In this document: positions 45,010 through 56,600 of the stretch, one piece after another | Numbering within the stretch: the first letter of the stretch is position 1 | How the letters are laid out: every line of letters starts with the position of its first letter | Assembly: GCA_030141605.1 (NCBI GenBank) | Contig: JAQGDQ010000426.1 | Span: 102,001 to 166,000 of the forward strand | Length of the DNA stretch: 64,000 nucleotides | DNA from: Tubiluchus corallicola | Taxonomy: Eukaryota; Priapulida; Priapulimorpha; Priapulimorphida; Tubiluchidae | Direction of reading: 5' to 3' | Notes under the pieces: generated by a model | Told to the model about the DNA's origin: nothing | The model's database searches: none | What the model saw: the letters and a program-made list of their open reading frames with translations, nothing else | Made by a program: the position numbers and the translations under genes

Positions 45010-46725
45010 CTGAAATAATAGAACAAAAAACAATCATTAGATGCAACATTAGAGGCTAGCCAAGACCCGGCAAAAGATTTTACTCATAAACGCCAATAAT
45101 GCGCAAGCATGCTACATAGTGTTCGTTTATTATCTACGCACTTAAAAATAATCTGTTAGATATTACCATTAACGCAAACCCAGCAGAATGGAATGACGTC
45201 AGAGCAATGCAAGCGTCAACGAGAATCGCCCGAAATGGAGCTTCCGAAAAACTCCTCTTGGCGAATGTTTCCCCAAAAGCGACTCACATAAACGTGTAGC
45301 CCTATCCCCCTCTTTCCAAATAGCTGCAGATCTTCCTCCCAGACCCCAATCAGGTGCCGCTGGGACGTTTTTTCTACAGTGTGTTCTTCTAAAAGTTCCA
45401 AAAAATCGGATAGATGTGTCGGGAAAAACGAGCGTTGAGAAAAGTCGTGGGTTTGAACTTGCCATCAAACTATTATGAGCACTATTATACCGCGTGAGAA
45501 ACAAGAGGTATAAATTTTCGCCCCTCCGTTCCTCCCGGTGTCCCGGATTCGAAAAATGAACCATCAACGAGGCGACATTTGATCGAGAATTTTCGTTTGT
45601 AATATAGAACACCGCAAATGATGCAATCATTAAAACTGTAGCCTCAAGTCTTGTATATAAAAAACGTGCCATACCACAGATATTAATATTATAGAAGATT
45701 TAGATGTAAAACCCAATTTTTTGTTTCGTTTTTTTTGGTGAAATGAAACACCCTTATTTTGGTAGAAAAAGAACTGTTGCTCAATGAACCTTAACAGCCT
45801 AATTTAAACGCTACAAGAACGTTTAGGAAAGACTAGTTGCAAGAAATCTTCGTTGTATAAATTCACGTAACTCAATCACACTTTTGACAATAATACCCGT
45901 TTATATTATTTATTTTTATTGTGTTTAATGCTTCACAAATTGACTAATGACTGGCAAAAAGATGTGATTAAAAGTTCATCTCAACCTGGAATCGACCACG
46001 CTCTGTTTGCAAGTCAAATCCTCTTTCTAATAACAATCAATTCGTTCAACGCTTTCAGCCACTGTAGCACAGTTTAAACAATAGTCTAACATGTAATACT
46101 ATTGTTTAAACTGTGACTGTAGTGTATAAGATAGCTTTATTTGTTAACAAACTGGACGCAAACGTCATCGGTTAATCGCTTAAATGAAAAAGACTGACTA
46201 TCACAGCGTGACATAATCAATGTGAAAAAAACGGAAGCGGAAATAATCCCTGTGTCGAATTAAGAAACCAGAAACCAAGATTTTAGTTTCGTGAAAAGAA
46301 CGGTTTTTACCAAGGCTGTTTTTACCGCGAAAGATCTTGAAGACTGCAGTAGCATGCATGGCAGACTATATTTATTTGTTATTTGTTTTATTCACTCTCC
46401 TCATATACACAAATTACAAAAAATACATATTTAATATAGAAATTTGGCATAAAGACTACACATTACTCAAAATAAATATCTAAATAGCATTTCAAAAATT
46501 TTGTGCATGACTAGAGAAAGGGAATGGTCTGCACAACGTAGGCCTACATAAACCTGTATAAACGTTGATCAGCAAATTCTAAAATGCATTCACACCTTTA
46601 TAGGTTAGTAAAATGAGTACCTCTCACTGATCTGTAAAATGAATATCATACTCACCTTGAGCAAATGTCAGATGAGCTGCATTCCAAAGAGCGGAAATGC
46701 ATAAAAAACAAAGCATTAACTTCAT
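41423..46725 (-). CDS. Secreted acidic thrombospondin-type-3-repeat protein, complete, 2 exons
   Basis: Encodes about 1218 residues. Exon 1 (46656-46725) gives a signal peptide starting MKLMLCFLCISAL and ending LTFAQ before a G|GTGAGT donor. Exon 2 (41423-45009) follows a strong TTATTTCAG acceptor, and the split Glu codon keeps the frame, so the mature protein begins near ELNDASQYSYNDVEDKK. The rest is continuous acidic repeats of D-x-D-x-D-G-I-P-D-x-x-x, an EF-loop-like pattern of thrombospondin type 3 repeats, arranged in about twenty super-repeats of roughly 50-55 residues marked by DGIPDRWD. The protein ends with a short basic tail, IQKTLSKLKDSLTK. Only four cysteines occur, in two similar modules ending DGIPDC. 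Expected role: extracellular (or ER/Golgi lumenal) high-capacity calcium binding. No adhesion, EGF or transmembrane domain is seen. An in-frame ATG at 45049 lies inside the intron and is not the start. Confidence 0.88.
45090..45660. repeat. Dispersed repeat family C, copy 2
   Basis: Diverged copy of 24600-25030. Shared landmarks include TAGTGTTCGTTTA, ATGACGTCAGAGCAAT and CGTGTAGCCCT. It carries TGACGTCA at 45194-45201. Confidence 0.6.
46068..46115. repeat. Perfect 17-bp inverted repeat
   Basis: CACAGTTTAAACAATAG at 46068-46084 and its exact complement at 46099-46115, with a 14-base loop. It could form a hairpin in the nascent intron RNA or be the relic of a small palindromic element. Confidence 0.75.
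46656..46725 (-). CDS. TSP3-repeat protein exon 1 (signal peptide)
   Basis: 23 codons plus one base: Met-Lys start, a hydrophobic core of about 15 residues, and Thr-Phe-Ala-Gln at the end, consistent with cleavage after Ala. Donor GTGAGT. Too short to be found as an isolated reading frame. Confidence 0.85.
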
Positions 46726-46830
46726 TATATCACCAAAAACAACCGACTAGACGCGATACGTGGAAACGACAAAATGTGCAGAACACAAAATTCGCTTTCC
46801 AGTGCGTTTTTGGCGACAAAATGGATCCAG

Positions 46831-46838
46831 TATTTATC
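46831..46838 (-). promoter_or_regulatory. Possible TATA-like box of the TSP3-repeat gene
   Basis: GATAAATA on the minus strand, about 106 bases upstream of the ATG. It would give a 5' UTR of about 75-80 bases. Weak match, no other core element seen. Confidence 0.3.
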
Positions 46839-46839
46839 A

Positions 46840-49800
46840 GGTGTTTAAAACAGCAAAACACGCCTCTGGTCAAGCGGGGCCAGTCATTAGGAAAGTGTCG
46901 TCTTTAGCGTGTTGCCTAGGAAGGGAAGCATTATAAATTACCACCTCGAGCAATATCAAACTTGTTTCAGGCAGTCAGGCAGTTTTTGTCGAATGTTGAA
47001 AAAGTTTACTTCAAACATGCATTTCTTTACTTACCAATGTCATTGTCAGGGACATTTTCATGTTGCTTCTTAATTAATATAAGTCTGCGTGGAAATGTTT
47101 ATTTAATTGAGGTTATTAATTATAAATGTGACGCAGTTGGCAAATTTATAAGAGAATTCTGTCTTGAGATTTGTTGAGTAGAATAGGATTGTGGATGCGC
47201 CCATTCCAGGCAAAGAAACGGCAAAAATCAGTATGGAACTGTGCGATAGACCTGCAATTTATTAAAATAACAGATCACAAAAAGTGCTTAAGAATGTGTT
47301 AAAGATTGGTCAAGATTTCGGACTGCAACCACGCAGTCCAGTGTTTAAGAATAGCGGGTGCCAGGGCCAAGGCAAATAGCCTACATTCGTTATTTGGGTG
47401 TTGCCTCCTTGCCTGTACTGTTGTCTGTACAAGACGCTAATCAGCCATTGTAAAGCAAAGTAAAGTAAAGTAAAGTAAAGTAGAAGTAGAAGTAGAAGTA
47501 GAAGTAGAAGTAGAAGTAGAAGTAGAAGTAGAAGCAGAAGTAGAAGTAGAAGTAGAAGTAGAAGTAGAAGTAGAAGTAGAAGTAGAAGTAGAAGTAGAAG
47601 TAGAAGTAGAAGTAGAAGTAGAAGTAAAGTAAAGTAAAGTAAAGTAAAGTAAAGTAAAGTAAAGTAAAGTAAAGTAAAGTAAAGTAAAGTAAAGTAAAGT
47701 AGAAGTAGAAGTAGAAGTAGAAGTAGAAGTAGAAGTAGAAGTAGAAGTAGAAGTAGAAGTAGAAGTAGAAGTAAAGTAAAGTAAAGTAAAGTAAAGTAAA
47801 GCAAACCAAAGTATAGAAAAGTAAAGTAAAGTAAACATTGGTGCCAATGTTGTCTGTTAAATGAACGACGGTAAAAAAATGTTGGCTTTGTCTTTGTCTT
47901 TTCGTTTGTTTTTATCGATAACTTTTTTATTTTTGATAACGCCCACTAGGTGACCTGGCATATTCGTCACGTGACTGGAAACATCCGGGCCAGTGGCAGA
48001 GGGCCAACGCTGCTTGTTTTTCGTGCGCCACCACGGAAGTGAATTTGGTGTCATATAATTCTTCAACCGGTTAAGACAATCTTTTTATTCTGATACAGCA
48101 AGCATCAATAGCAACTTCATTAACTTGAACGATAATGAAAAGTTAAAATTCGCAATGCGTGTGTGTGTGTGGGGGGGGGGGGGGGGATAGCGACTGCGTT
48201 ATAACCAAATTAGTCGCCCGTGACATTTTTAAGTGTTTTAAAAAAGGAGTTAAATAGTACTAGCATGGTAAACATTGATAACATTATTTATTATTTTTTC
48301 ATGATATGCTAACTGTATCTATATTAAAGTTACATAAATTTCTTGTTTGTTATGGGTATTTTTTTGGTTCTGTAGCTATAATGTAATAGCTCTGTTTCAT
48401 ACTTTTGTATTTTGTTGTTGTTTTGTTGTATGTATGTCATTGTAATGTAATATATGCCAATAATAAATTGTATAATTGTTGTAAGTGAACAGTAAGCAAC
48501 AATTACAATGCAAAAACTGGGAAGTGTTTTGTAAAGATTTTATTTGTTTTTGTAAAACAAATCAAATGTTTCCTAGTGTTGAAAGAGCGCACACGAGTTA
48601 CTTTTCATTTACAAAGCTTTTATTTACAGAAGCACAGCACCCTAAAATAGGTTTAAACGTTCGAAAAACTTAATGAGGTATTTACAGTTACTTCGTTAGA
48701 TTTTTCAATAATTCTCTATATAATTTTCTACAATTTCGTTAGTGCATGCCGCAGGTGGGCCAAGATGCTCTCGATCAAAAGCTTCTTATTAGATCACTCT
48801 AGCTGACAAAATTAGACCGATTAAATCTAATTTAAATCAGATTTTACAATGAACGGGTTTTTAATTATGGGCTTTCCTATATTAGATTTTAATCAATGTT
48901 ACTATAATCTGAAATCCATTCCATTTCTCAACATTTTGTGATTCTAAGTAAATGATATCAACGTACGTATAAGTAATTAAGCACAGAGGGTCAATATGAC
49001 ATGGTTAAGCTGTGAAAAACTTAGAAGCTCTACGTTTCTAGTTACATCTATAAAACAACAACAAACAATAACAAAAAGGCCTATTCATTTTCCTTTGTAT
49101 CACAGCATCCGTAAACGTGTGAAATACTATGTGTTTATTTAGCAACGTTACTAAGAATTAAAGTCAAAAATATTTATTTACAAAACATTCTTGATGGCTT
49201 AGATTAACAGCAAACAGTCTGTTTGCGACACCATATGTCCGCGACGAATGCAAGTAGAGTACCAATTTTCATGAATTTTTTTGGGGAAAAATGCATGGCC
49301 CAGTTTTACAAAACCGTTACCAACTTAAATATGTCGTTATTAATAGTTAAGCTAACGTAACAGAGACGACGTAAACTCAGTGACGACTTTGTGAAACTAG
49401 CCCCAGGTCTCAAATCTAAGACGTTTTAAAAATAATAACCTTGCTATCGATCTGAATGCATTGCAAAAAGGAGTTTTTATTCCCTGGTGCTGTACGTACT
49501 TTTGCTGTTACTAGGACACGTCGGATAAGACGAGCTAATGTCGTACACAGGCTAATATCGGACAATGAACTTCACGTTGTTAATAAAAACAAAGAAACAT
49601 TGACACCCCTTTTCCCCTTCTTTATTAATAAAGGAAAGGAAAAAGCGGTTCATTGTACTTTGTTATTTTTATTAAATCCTGAAGCTCATTGACCGACATT
49701 AGTCATTTCTGCCATGTACGTAATTATTATATTTCACGATTTCTTTGTATATAAACAAATTTTGCAATAACTGCGCTGCCACTTTAACATCAAATAGCAT

Positions 49801-50370
49801 TCATATCAAATATTAATATTTCTCAACGTTGTGTTATTGTTTTTTTTCGCAATTATGAGACAAATAAAGATGAACTTACTTTATTAGACCTAGGTGTTAT
49901 GTAAAAATAATTTCTTTACTAGAATACTAAAATAAGGCATCAGTATAGATCATCGAAACAATATGTGTTAAATGCGAAATGTATCAGTTTCTGCTTTTCG
50001 TTACGAGGCAAAAATTAAAATTTTTGTATAGCTTGATCAATCTTTAGAAACTTGTTAAAAGCCGTGTCATCAAACGCAGATAAAGCTGGACAATAAATTC
50101 TTCAGCCCAAAATCTTTTTCAAAAAAATGAAGGATTAAATTACTGTTTGAAGGAAAATTCCCTCTGTGACATGATTTATCTATAAATTATAATCGAAAAC
50201 GCTGACTGGCTGACCAGGCATATGTATCTGTCACGTGACTGTCACGAATACATCCGGGCTTATGTCACTGACAGACGGCTGATGCAACCTGCGCAGGAAA
50301 TTTTATGCGCCACCACCTCAAAGTTAATTTCGTGGCGCATCTTGTATTCTGTGGTCGGTTTTGTGGAATT
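46840..50370. other. Intergenic region between the TSP3-repeat gene and ASPH
   Basis: Contains a large AGAAGT/AAAGT microsatellite, a G-run at about 48170-48187, and two relatives of one repeat (47945-48065 and 50205-50345, sharing GTCACGTGACTG, ACATCCGGGC and GCGCCACCAC). No gene recognised. Confidence 0.6.
47455..47840 (+). repeat. Compound microsatellite (AAAGT)n and (AGAAGT)n
   Basis: Alternating blocks: AAAGT, then a long AGAAGT block, AAAGT again, AGAAGT again, AAAGT. The poly-Leu, poly-Tyr-Phe and poly-Ser-Thr frames on the minus strand are artefacts. Confidence 0.97.
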
Positions 50371-50376
50371 TTTATT
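50371..50376 (-). terminator. ASPH: ASPH polyadenylation signal
   Basis: AATAAA on the minus strand, about 135 bases past the ASPH stop codon. First canonical signal downstream. Confidence 0.65.
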
Positions 50377-50511
50377 TTTAAAACTTTCAGAATCAAATTT
50401 ATATATGGCTGACGTTGAAAATTTCAACACGTAACTTTTGGTATCTCCCTGATTTTAGTTGTACACAGCAGAGTGGAGGGACGAATAAATTGAGCATTGG
50501 TGATTTGCCTA

Positions 50512-50662
50512 TTATAGAGGTGACAGGGCTTCGATTTGGGCTTCCGTTAGATCCGGATGCCAGAAATCTACTAACAAAACTAGCCGATAGGCGTCGCCAT
50601 CGTTCCACACTTCGTGATCGAATGAGTCGTCGAAGATTATCACTTTGCCCTCTTTCCATGCT
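50512..50662 (-). CDS. ASPH: ASPH terminal exon (second iron-binding His)
   Basis: Acceptor TTTCTAG. Completes an Arg codon, then AWKEGKVIIFDDSFDHEVW, AYRLVLLVDFWHPDL and stop TAA (50512-50514). Contains the distal iron ligand and the 2-oxoglutarate-binding Arg. Confidence 0.96.
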
Positions 50663-53600
50663 CTAGAAATGAAAAAAGTGTGATACTATCTAGGATTACT
50701 TATATTTTTTATACAAAGACATTCAAGGCAGATCTTTCTTCGTAATTGTTGTCTTGCAAATGCTTTAAGTAATGCTTACAAATGCTTTAAGTAATGCTAA
50801 TCAAAAAATTTTATAATTTGAATCTGCAACACTCAACAAAATCTGCCAGTAGTAACAACAATCAACAATTTTTGTAACTGCATATTTTATTTGTGTAATT
50901 TAGCATCACTATGCCAAATGTTTTTTTCCATTTATATTCACTTACCAGACATTGTGTTTATGTAATCATACCAGCGTTCTTTAATTTTACATTTGCAGTT
51001 ACATAGTTACAAGTATAGTTACAGTTGTTCTAATTTCACTATAGAACGCATTTCTAATTTACTTTTTTACCTCATAAACTTAATATTTACAGTCATTTGC
51101 AAAAGTATCAGACCACCTCCAGAAATCCACCCCCGCATCACTTGTAGCTAATATGCCTCGCCGACTGCAAGCAGCCATTGATGCTCGTGGGGGGGGGACA
51201 CAACATACTGTAATATCTTCAACAGGACTCTTAAATACAGTAAGAATACGAATCTGAACATGTTGTGTTAATTTTTCTAAGATTAGACAACAATAATGTT
51301 TGTCTTATCAGTATATTGAGAATTATATTATTTACTATTATTGTCCAAGACAGTGAGACTTAAAGGTAAAGTTCACAAAGCAGTGGTCAGACCCGCCCTA
51401 ATCTATGGGCTGGAAGCTGCACCTCTAAAGAAGGCAGAAGAGAAGAAAATGGATGTGGCGGAGATGAGGATGTTGAGATGGATTGTGGGAGTAACAAGAA
51501 GGGATAAAATCAGGAATAGTAATATTAGAGGAACAGTGAAAGTAGTGGAAGCCTCGAAAAGTATACAAGAGGCAAGATTGCGATGGTATGGGCACCTGAA
51601 AAGAAGAGTTGGGGAGGATCACGTGGGAAGGGAGGTCATGGAAATGGAAGTGCTGGGAAATAGAAGAAGAGGACGACCCAAGCTGAGATGGTATGAATGT
51701 ATTAACGGAGACCTTAGAGAGAAGAACATAAATGAAAAGATGGTCAACAACAGGAATGCATGGAGAAGACTTATTCACAACGGCGACCCCGCATAGGGAA
51801 AAGCTGGAAAGAAGAAGAAGAAGAAGAAGAAGAAGAAGACTGTTATTGTCCAAGCCAGTAGATTTGTTCTTACTAGAAATAATGAAGTTGAACTCAAATG
51901 AAAATGTATTTAACTCCTGTTGTTGATTAATTGCATTATTAACCCAAAGTGTTTTTATCGTTTCATAACAATTTTGACCTGTATTTCACATAAAATCTAA
52001 ATGCTATTTTAGTTTAATCAAGATTGACCATATTTTGTTGCCCGCTAATTCAAGTACATGTATTTTCTTTACTCTGGATTATATAGCAAATGCCATAATT
52101 TTAAAATCATTAATGTTTCCTAAATTAAACTGATAACATTAATGCCCACCAGTGTCTAAAATCATTTCATCTATATTCGGTATAGGATAGCAGACTAAAT
52201 GACTTTATAGTCTTTTCGCTATCCTTTCTCTAGTTCTAGATCTATCTATTCATTTTAACCATTCTTCAAAACTTATTAGCAATTCTTTTATTAATCATGT
52301 TTTACCGTAGTGTTATAAAGACATAAATAAATTAAAATTGAATTGAAAAAATAAAGAATTTTATGTTTCCATAAAGTCACGTTTTCCTAATAAATGCCTT
52401 TTTCTCAGGGGTGGTGCGATACTTCTGCAAATGGCTTTATCAAATAAACAAGAAAATCACGTGACATTTAACATTTATACTGTTTCAGTTATACTTTCTC
52501 ACCTTGTTTCCTCTCCTACCCTCATTCTAGCTCCTCTAGGAACTTTTAGCCCCAAGTGTGCACGTATCCTAGTGTTTGTGGGACCCGTATGCGGCCAAAC
52601 GTGGGTGCCAGGTTGCATCAGTGAAAACGTGACCTATAAAATTATAATATAGTTATGAAATGACCTTGAAAAAATAATAATCGGCTGCCCATTTAACCTC
52701 ACATTAAAAATTGTTCATAACAGCGCCATTGCATGTACAATTTTGCATAATAAAAAATCGATTAAAATAAACACGAAAATAAAATAGTGTGACCTTGACC
52801 TTACCTGACCTCTCTTACAGTTCGCTGCTGCTTCAATCTCGTCGATTATTGCACACGTTTTGGATGCTCGTCTGCAGTTTTTATAAATTTTTTGGCCTGC
52901 AAAAACGTTCAAATACTAAAGGATCACGTTATAGTTATAATACTCCTAGTTCAAAAGCATATTATCGTTGTAAATAGGGCCGGATTATGACTTTTGAAAC
53001 CCCTAGGCTAATGAAATTGTAAGGGGCCCCTATGATGGAGCCACCCTCTAAGTTGCTCGCGCTCGACTCGAGTATTTTTTGCTTGTGATATATTTCAGCT
53101 AAATTTCCCATATTTCAAATAAAGGGCTTTAAAGAAGGGCCCTTATCTCAAATAGAGGGCCTCGAACAACCGCACTTCGTCTCAAATAAAAGACCTTAAA
53201 AGAGATCCTTTATCTCATATGAGAAGCCACTTTAAAATTGGATTTTCAGATTTCCTGGCATCCTTTTCTGAAATTGAAATTTTATTTTAAGTTATATGTT
53301 GTTGGCATCCTTCTGTCTCGGAAGACAATGGAGTGTGCGCCAAGAGAGTCAGTTATTGATCACATTGATGGAGCTGCAGCGTCGACGGAAGACAATGGAG
53401 TGTGCGCCCAGAGAGTCAGTTATTGATCACAGTGATGGAGCTACAGCGTCGACTGTGGCTGAGCAATGCGAATGTCTCCAGGGCGCACGCCTGGGCAAGG
53501 TGTATGGAGATCCTGAGTTGCCCAGACAACAGGAAGCCCTCTCTTCCTCCCTGGTGTAGTCCAAAGGAAAGCGGAGCGATACGTTTGGCACCAGGTTGGT

Positions 53601-56600
53601 TGCAGGAGCTGCCGGAGTCAGTGAGCGAAGGCATAAGTTATATAAATTATTCAATAATGCAAGGCATTGGCCTGCAAGCTTGAGGGGTCCTGGGCTGCAG
53701 CGTATAATAGCCTACAGAGTAATCCAGCCCTGATTCTAAGATTAATTAGTATTAATAGGCAACACTATTAATTTCCATGAATTAATTAAACTCTATGAAT
53801 TTGTTGCAAAACATTTATATTACCTTGTTTGAATAAATGAAACCTTTTCCAGTCGCCGTCGGTGTAACTAAGGCCCTCGTCTTTGTACATACCGCTGGAG
53901 GAGTCCATGTATTTTATTGCTTCGTCTCGTATAGTCTCCCAGTTGTTTTCTAGAAGCTAAAATGCACAAAAGATTGTCGGAAGAGCAAAACCCGATAACT
54001 GATCTAATAGTAAGTTTATTAATCCAATTAAAATGTGATTAATCGTGCGCGTGTCATCCTATCAACACAGCCTGTAAGTTAATGCAAAAATGAGCCAATC
54101 TGCTCAAGTGAAGAAGTCAATTGGTGCCTTGGTGGGTCATTTGGCTAGTCAGTCGGTCAGTCAGTTAGTCGGTGCGTTTAGCACATTAATTAAAGAGGTG
54201 CATTTCTGTTGACTGGTTGGTTTGAGTTTAAGGTTTTTTTACAATGCACATGTGTGAGTATAATATACACGTTATAATGAACACGTACAGTCATCTGATT
54301 GGTCAATGGACAATTGTACACGTACAGTCATCTGATTGGTCAATGGACAATTGTACACGTGTACAGTCATCTGATTGGTCAATGGACAATTGTACACGTG
54401 TACAGTCATCTGATTGGTCAATGGACAATTGTACACGTGTACAGTCATCTGATTTGTCAATGGACAATTGTACACGTGTACAGTCATCTGATTGCTCAAT
54501 GGACAATTGAATTCGTCAGTCAATTATTTTGTTGTATTTTAAAACCACAACGTTTGGCTATTAAAAAATACAGTAAAAACACACAGGTAACTAAGAGAAA
54601 ACGAGAATTATACTATCTTAATCACAAATTGCAGATGTGCAAATTTTATGCCAAAAATGTTGGTCAGATACAACATAACTAACCTCAATGGCTTTTACTT
54701 GTTTAAGTTCTTCTGGCGTCCACCAGGGTTTTGCGGTGAGACCTTCCACGTTGTAGATATTTGGGGATCTCTGCCACATAGATGGATACAAACCTTTTCT
54801 AGCTCCAGCCTTGTAAACTCGGTACGCCTGAAACAAACAAACATCATCATTTCAGTATATATTACATAGTTACATAGCACTTAAACCCTTCCATATATTA
54901 CATAGTTAGCACTTCAGCCCTTCCATATATTACATAGTTAGCACTTAAACCCTTCCATATATTACATAGTTAGCACTTAAACTGTTCCATATATTACATA
55001 GTTAGCACTTAAACCCTTCCATATACTACATAGTTAGCACTTAAACCCTTCCATGTATTACATAGTTAGCACTTAAACCCTTCCATATATTACATAGTTA
55101 GCACTTAAACTCTTCCATATATTACATAGTTAGCACTTAAACCCTTCCATATATTACATAGTTAGCACTTAAACCCTTCCATATATTACATAGTTAGCAC
55201 TTAAACTCTTCCATATATTACATAGTTAGCACTTAAACCCTTCCATATATTACATAGTTAGCACTTAAACCCTTCCATATATTACATAGATAGCACTTAA
55301 ACCCTTCCAAATATTGCATAGTTAGCACTTAAACCCTTCCATATATTACATAGTTAGCACTTAAACTCTTCCATATATTACATAGTTAGCACTTAAACCC
55401 TTCCATATATTACATAGTTAGCACTTAAACCTTTCCATATATTACATAGTTAGCACTTAAACTCTTCCATATATTATATTGTTATGTAGTCAGACATTAC
55501 ACAACACTTGAGTTAAAAAAGACAGCAGGTTGTTATAGGATTTACATGTCAAATGTAGACCTACGTTAAGTCAAATGTAGATTTAGGTAATTCAAATGTG
55601 TCTTGGTAGCTCAAATATAGTCTTAGGCAGTTCAAATGTGTTAACAATGGTTTTCAACAAATCTTAAGCGTTTTTTGGTAAGTCAAATGTAGACACATGT
55701 CAAGTCAAATGTCCTATGTCTACATTTGACTTACCTAAGTCACATTTGAACTTTCCTATGTCCACATTTGACGTGTAAAACCTATAGTGCCGTAAAAAAT
55801 AATAGTACAAAATTATTACCTTTAATAGACAACGTAATTACCTGCTTGGAATCACAACTGAACTATTACCACATCTATTCTCAATGCTTAGCTTTTGGTC
55901 ACTTCCCCCTAAACTCTCATTAGCGTTTCTGTTCTGGTATTTGACCCTACCTAATCAGTCTATAATGTGGCAATCTATTACAGCCCATAATAGTTTCTAT
56001 CCATCAGTTATAAATGTGACCCGTTGTTCTTGCCGTATTTTTGACAGCAAGCAACACCTGAATAAATGTCTTATTTAATATTGTTTTCACGTTTAATGTG
56101 GACCAATTCTTTAATTAACTAATGTGGATTTATTTAACGTTATTATTTTTGTTTTCAGTTCTTTTTGGATAATTTGTATCATTTATACTGTTTTTATTAC
56201 TATTTTTTCTTATTTGTTTTTGTTTTTGTTATCAGCGGCATCACCGTTAATTTTTTATTTACTAATCTATTTATAACAAAGGACAGGAGACTAGATGACC
56301 CTATGGTCCTTCCCTGCTCTGCTCCATGATTATAATTACTTATTATTTAAAAAACTTTTGATGTTAAACTAATTGGAGAAAATAAATGTTCTATGTCTAT
56401 ATGTCTATGTCTATGTCTGTTTCGAATGCAGGCAAGGATGCCTTTCTTACCTCATGTTTTTTACCATCTCTGTAATAAATGTCCGCTAGGTGGTAGAAGA
56501 ATTTTGCGTCTGATGCACCGACTTCTTCACACTTTATGCCTTGCTCTAGGTGTGGTACAGACTCTTGTGCCTTGTTGTACGTAGTTTTCAAAATGAAACC

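Larger units (their letters stand above)
45010..46655 (-). other. TSP3-repeat gene intron 1
   Basis: A 1.6-kb phase-1 intron. It contains dispersed repeat C copy 2 (45090-45660) and a perfect 17-bp hairpin (46068-46115). The 157-codon frame at 45199-45672 falls within the dispersed repeat and is not considered a gene. Confidence 0.8.
50663..52502 (-). other. ASPH last intron with opposing LINE insertions
   Basis: Contains a plus-strand LINE coding fragment (51341-51796) followed by GAA repeats and a LINE 3' tail (51918-52346). The rest is AT-rich. Confidence 0.7.

Noticed and set aside
41449-45018. Long plus-strand frames rich in His, Tyr and Cys (361 and 231 codons)
   Set aside because: They are the antisense of the Asp-rich repeat exon. 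The repeated ATC/CAT pattern opens the opposite frame. No promoter, splice or family evidence.
45010-45049. ATG at 45049 as start of the TSP3-repeat protein (MLHLMIVF)
   Set aside because: It lies upstream of a strong TTATTTCAG acceptor. A separate signal-peptide exon at 46656-46725 joins in phase and explains the gene better.
45199-45672. 157-residue minus-strand frame
   Set aside because: Lies in dispersed repeat C within the intron of the TSP3-repeat gene. Its relative at 24600-25030 does not preserve the frame.
47310-47847. Poly-Leu, poly-Tyr/Phe and poly-Ser/Thr proteins
   Set aside because: All three frames of one simple-sequence array.
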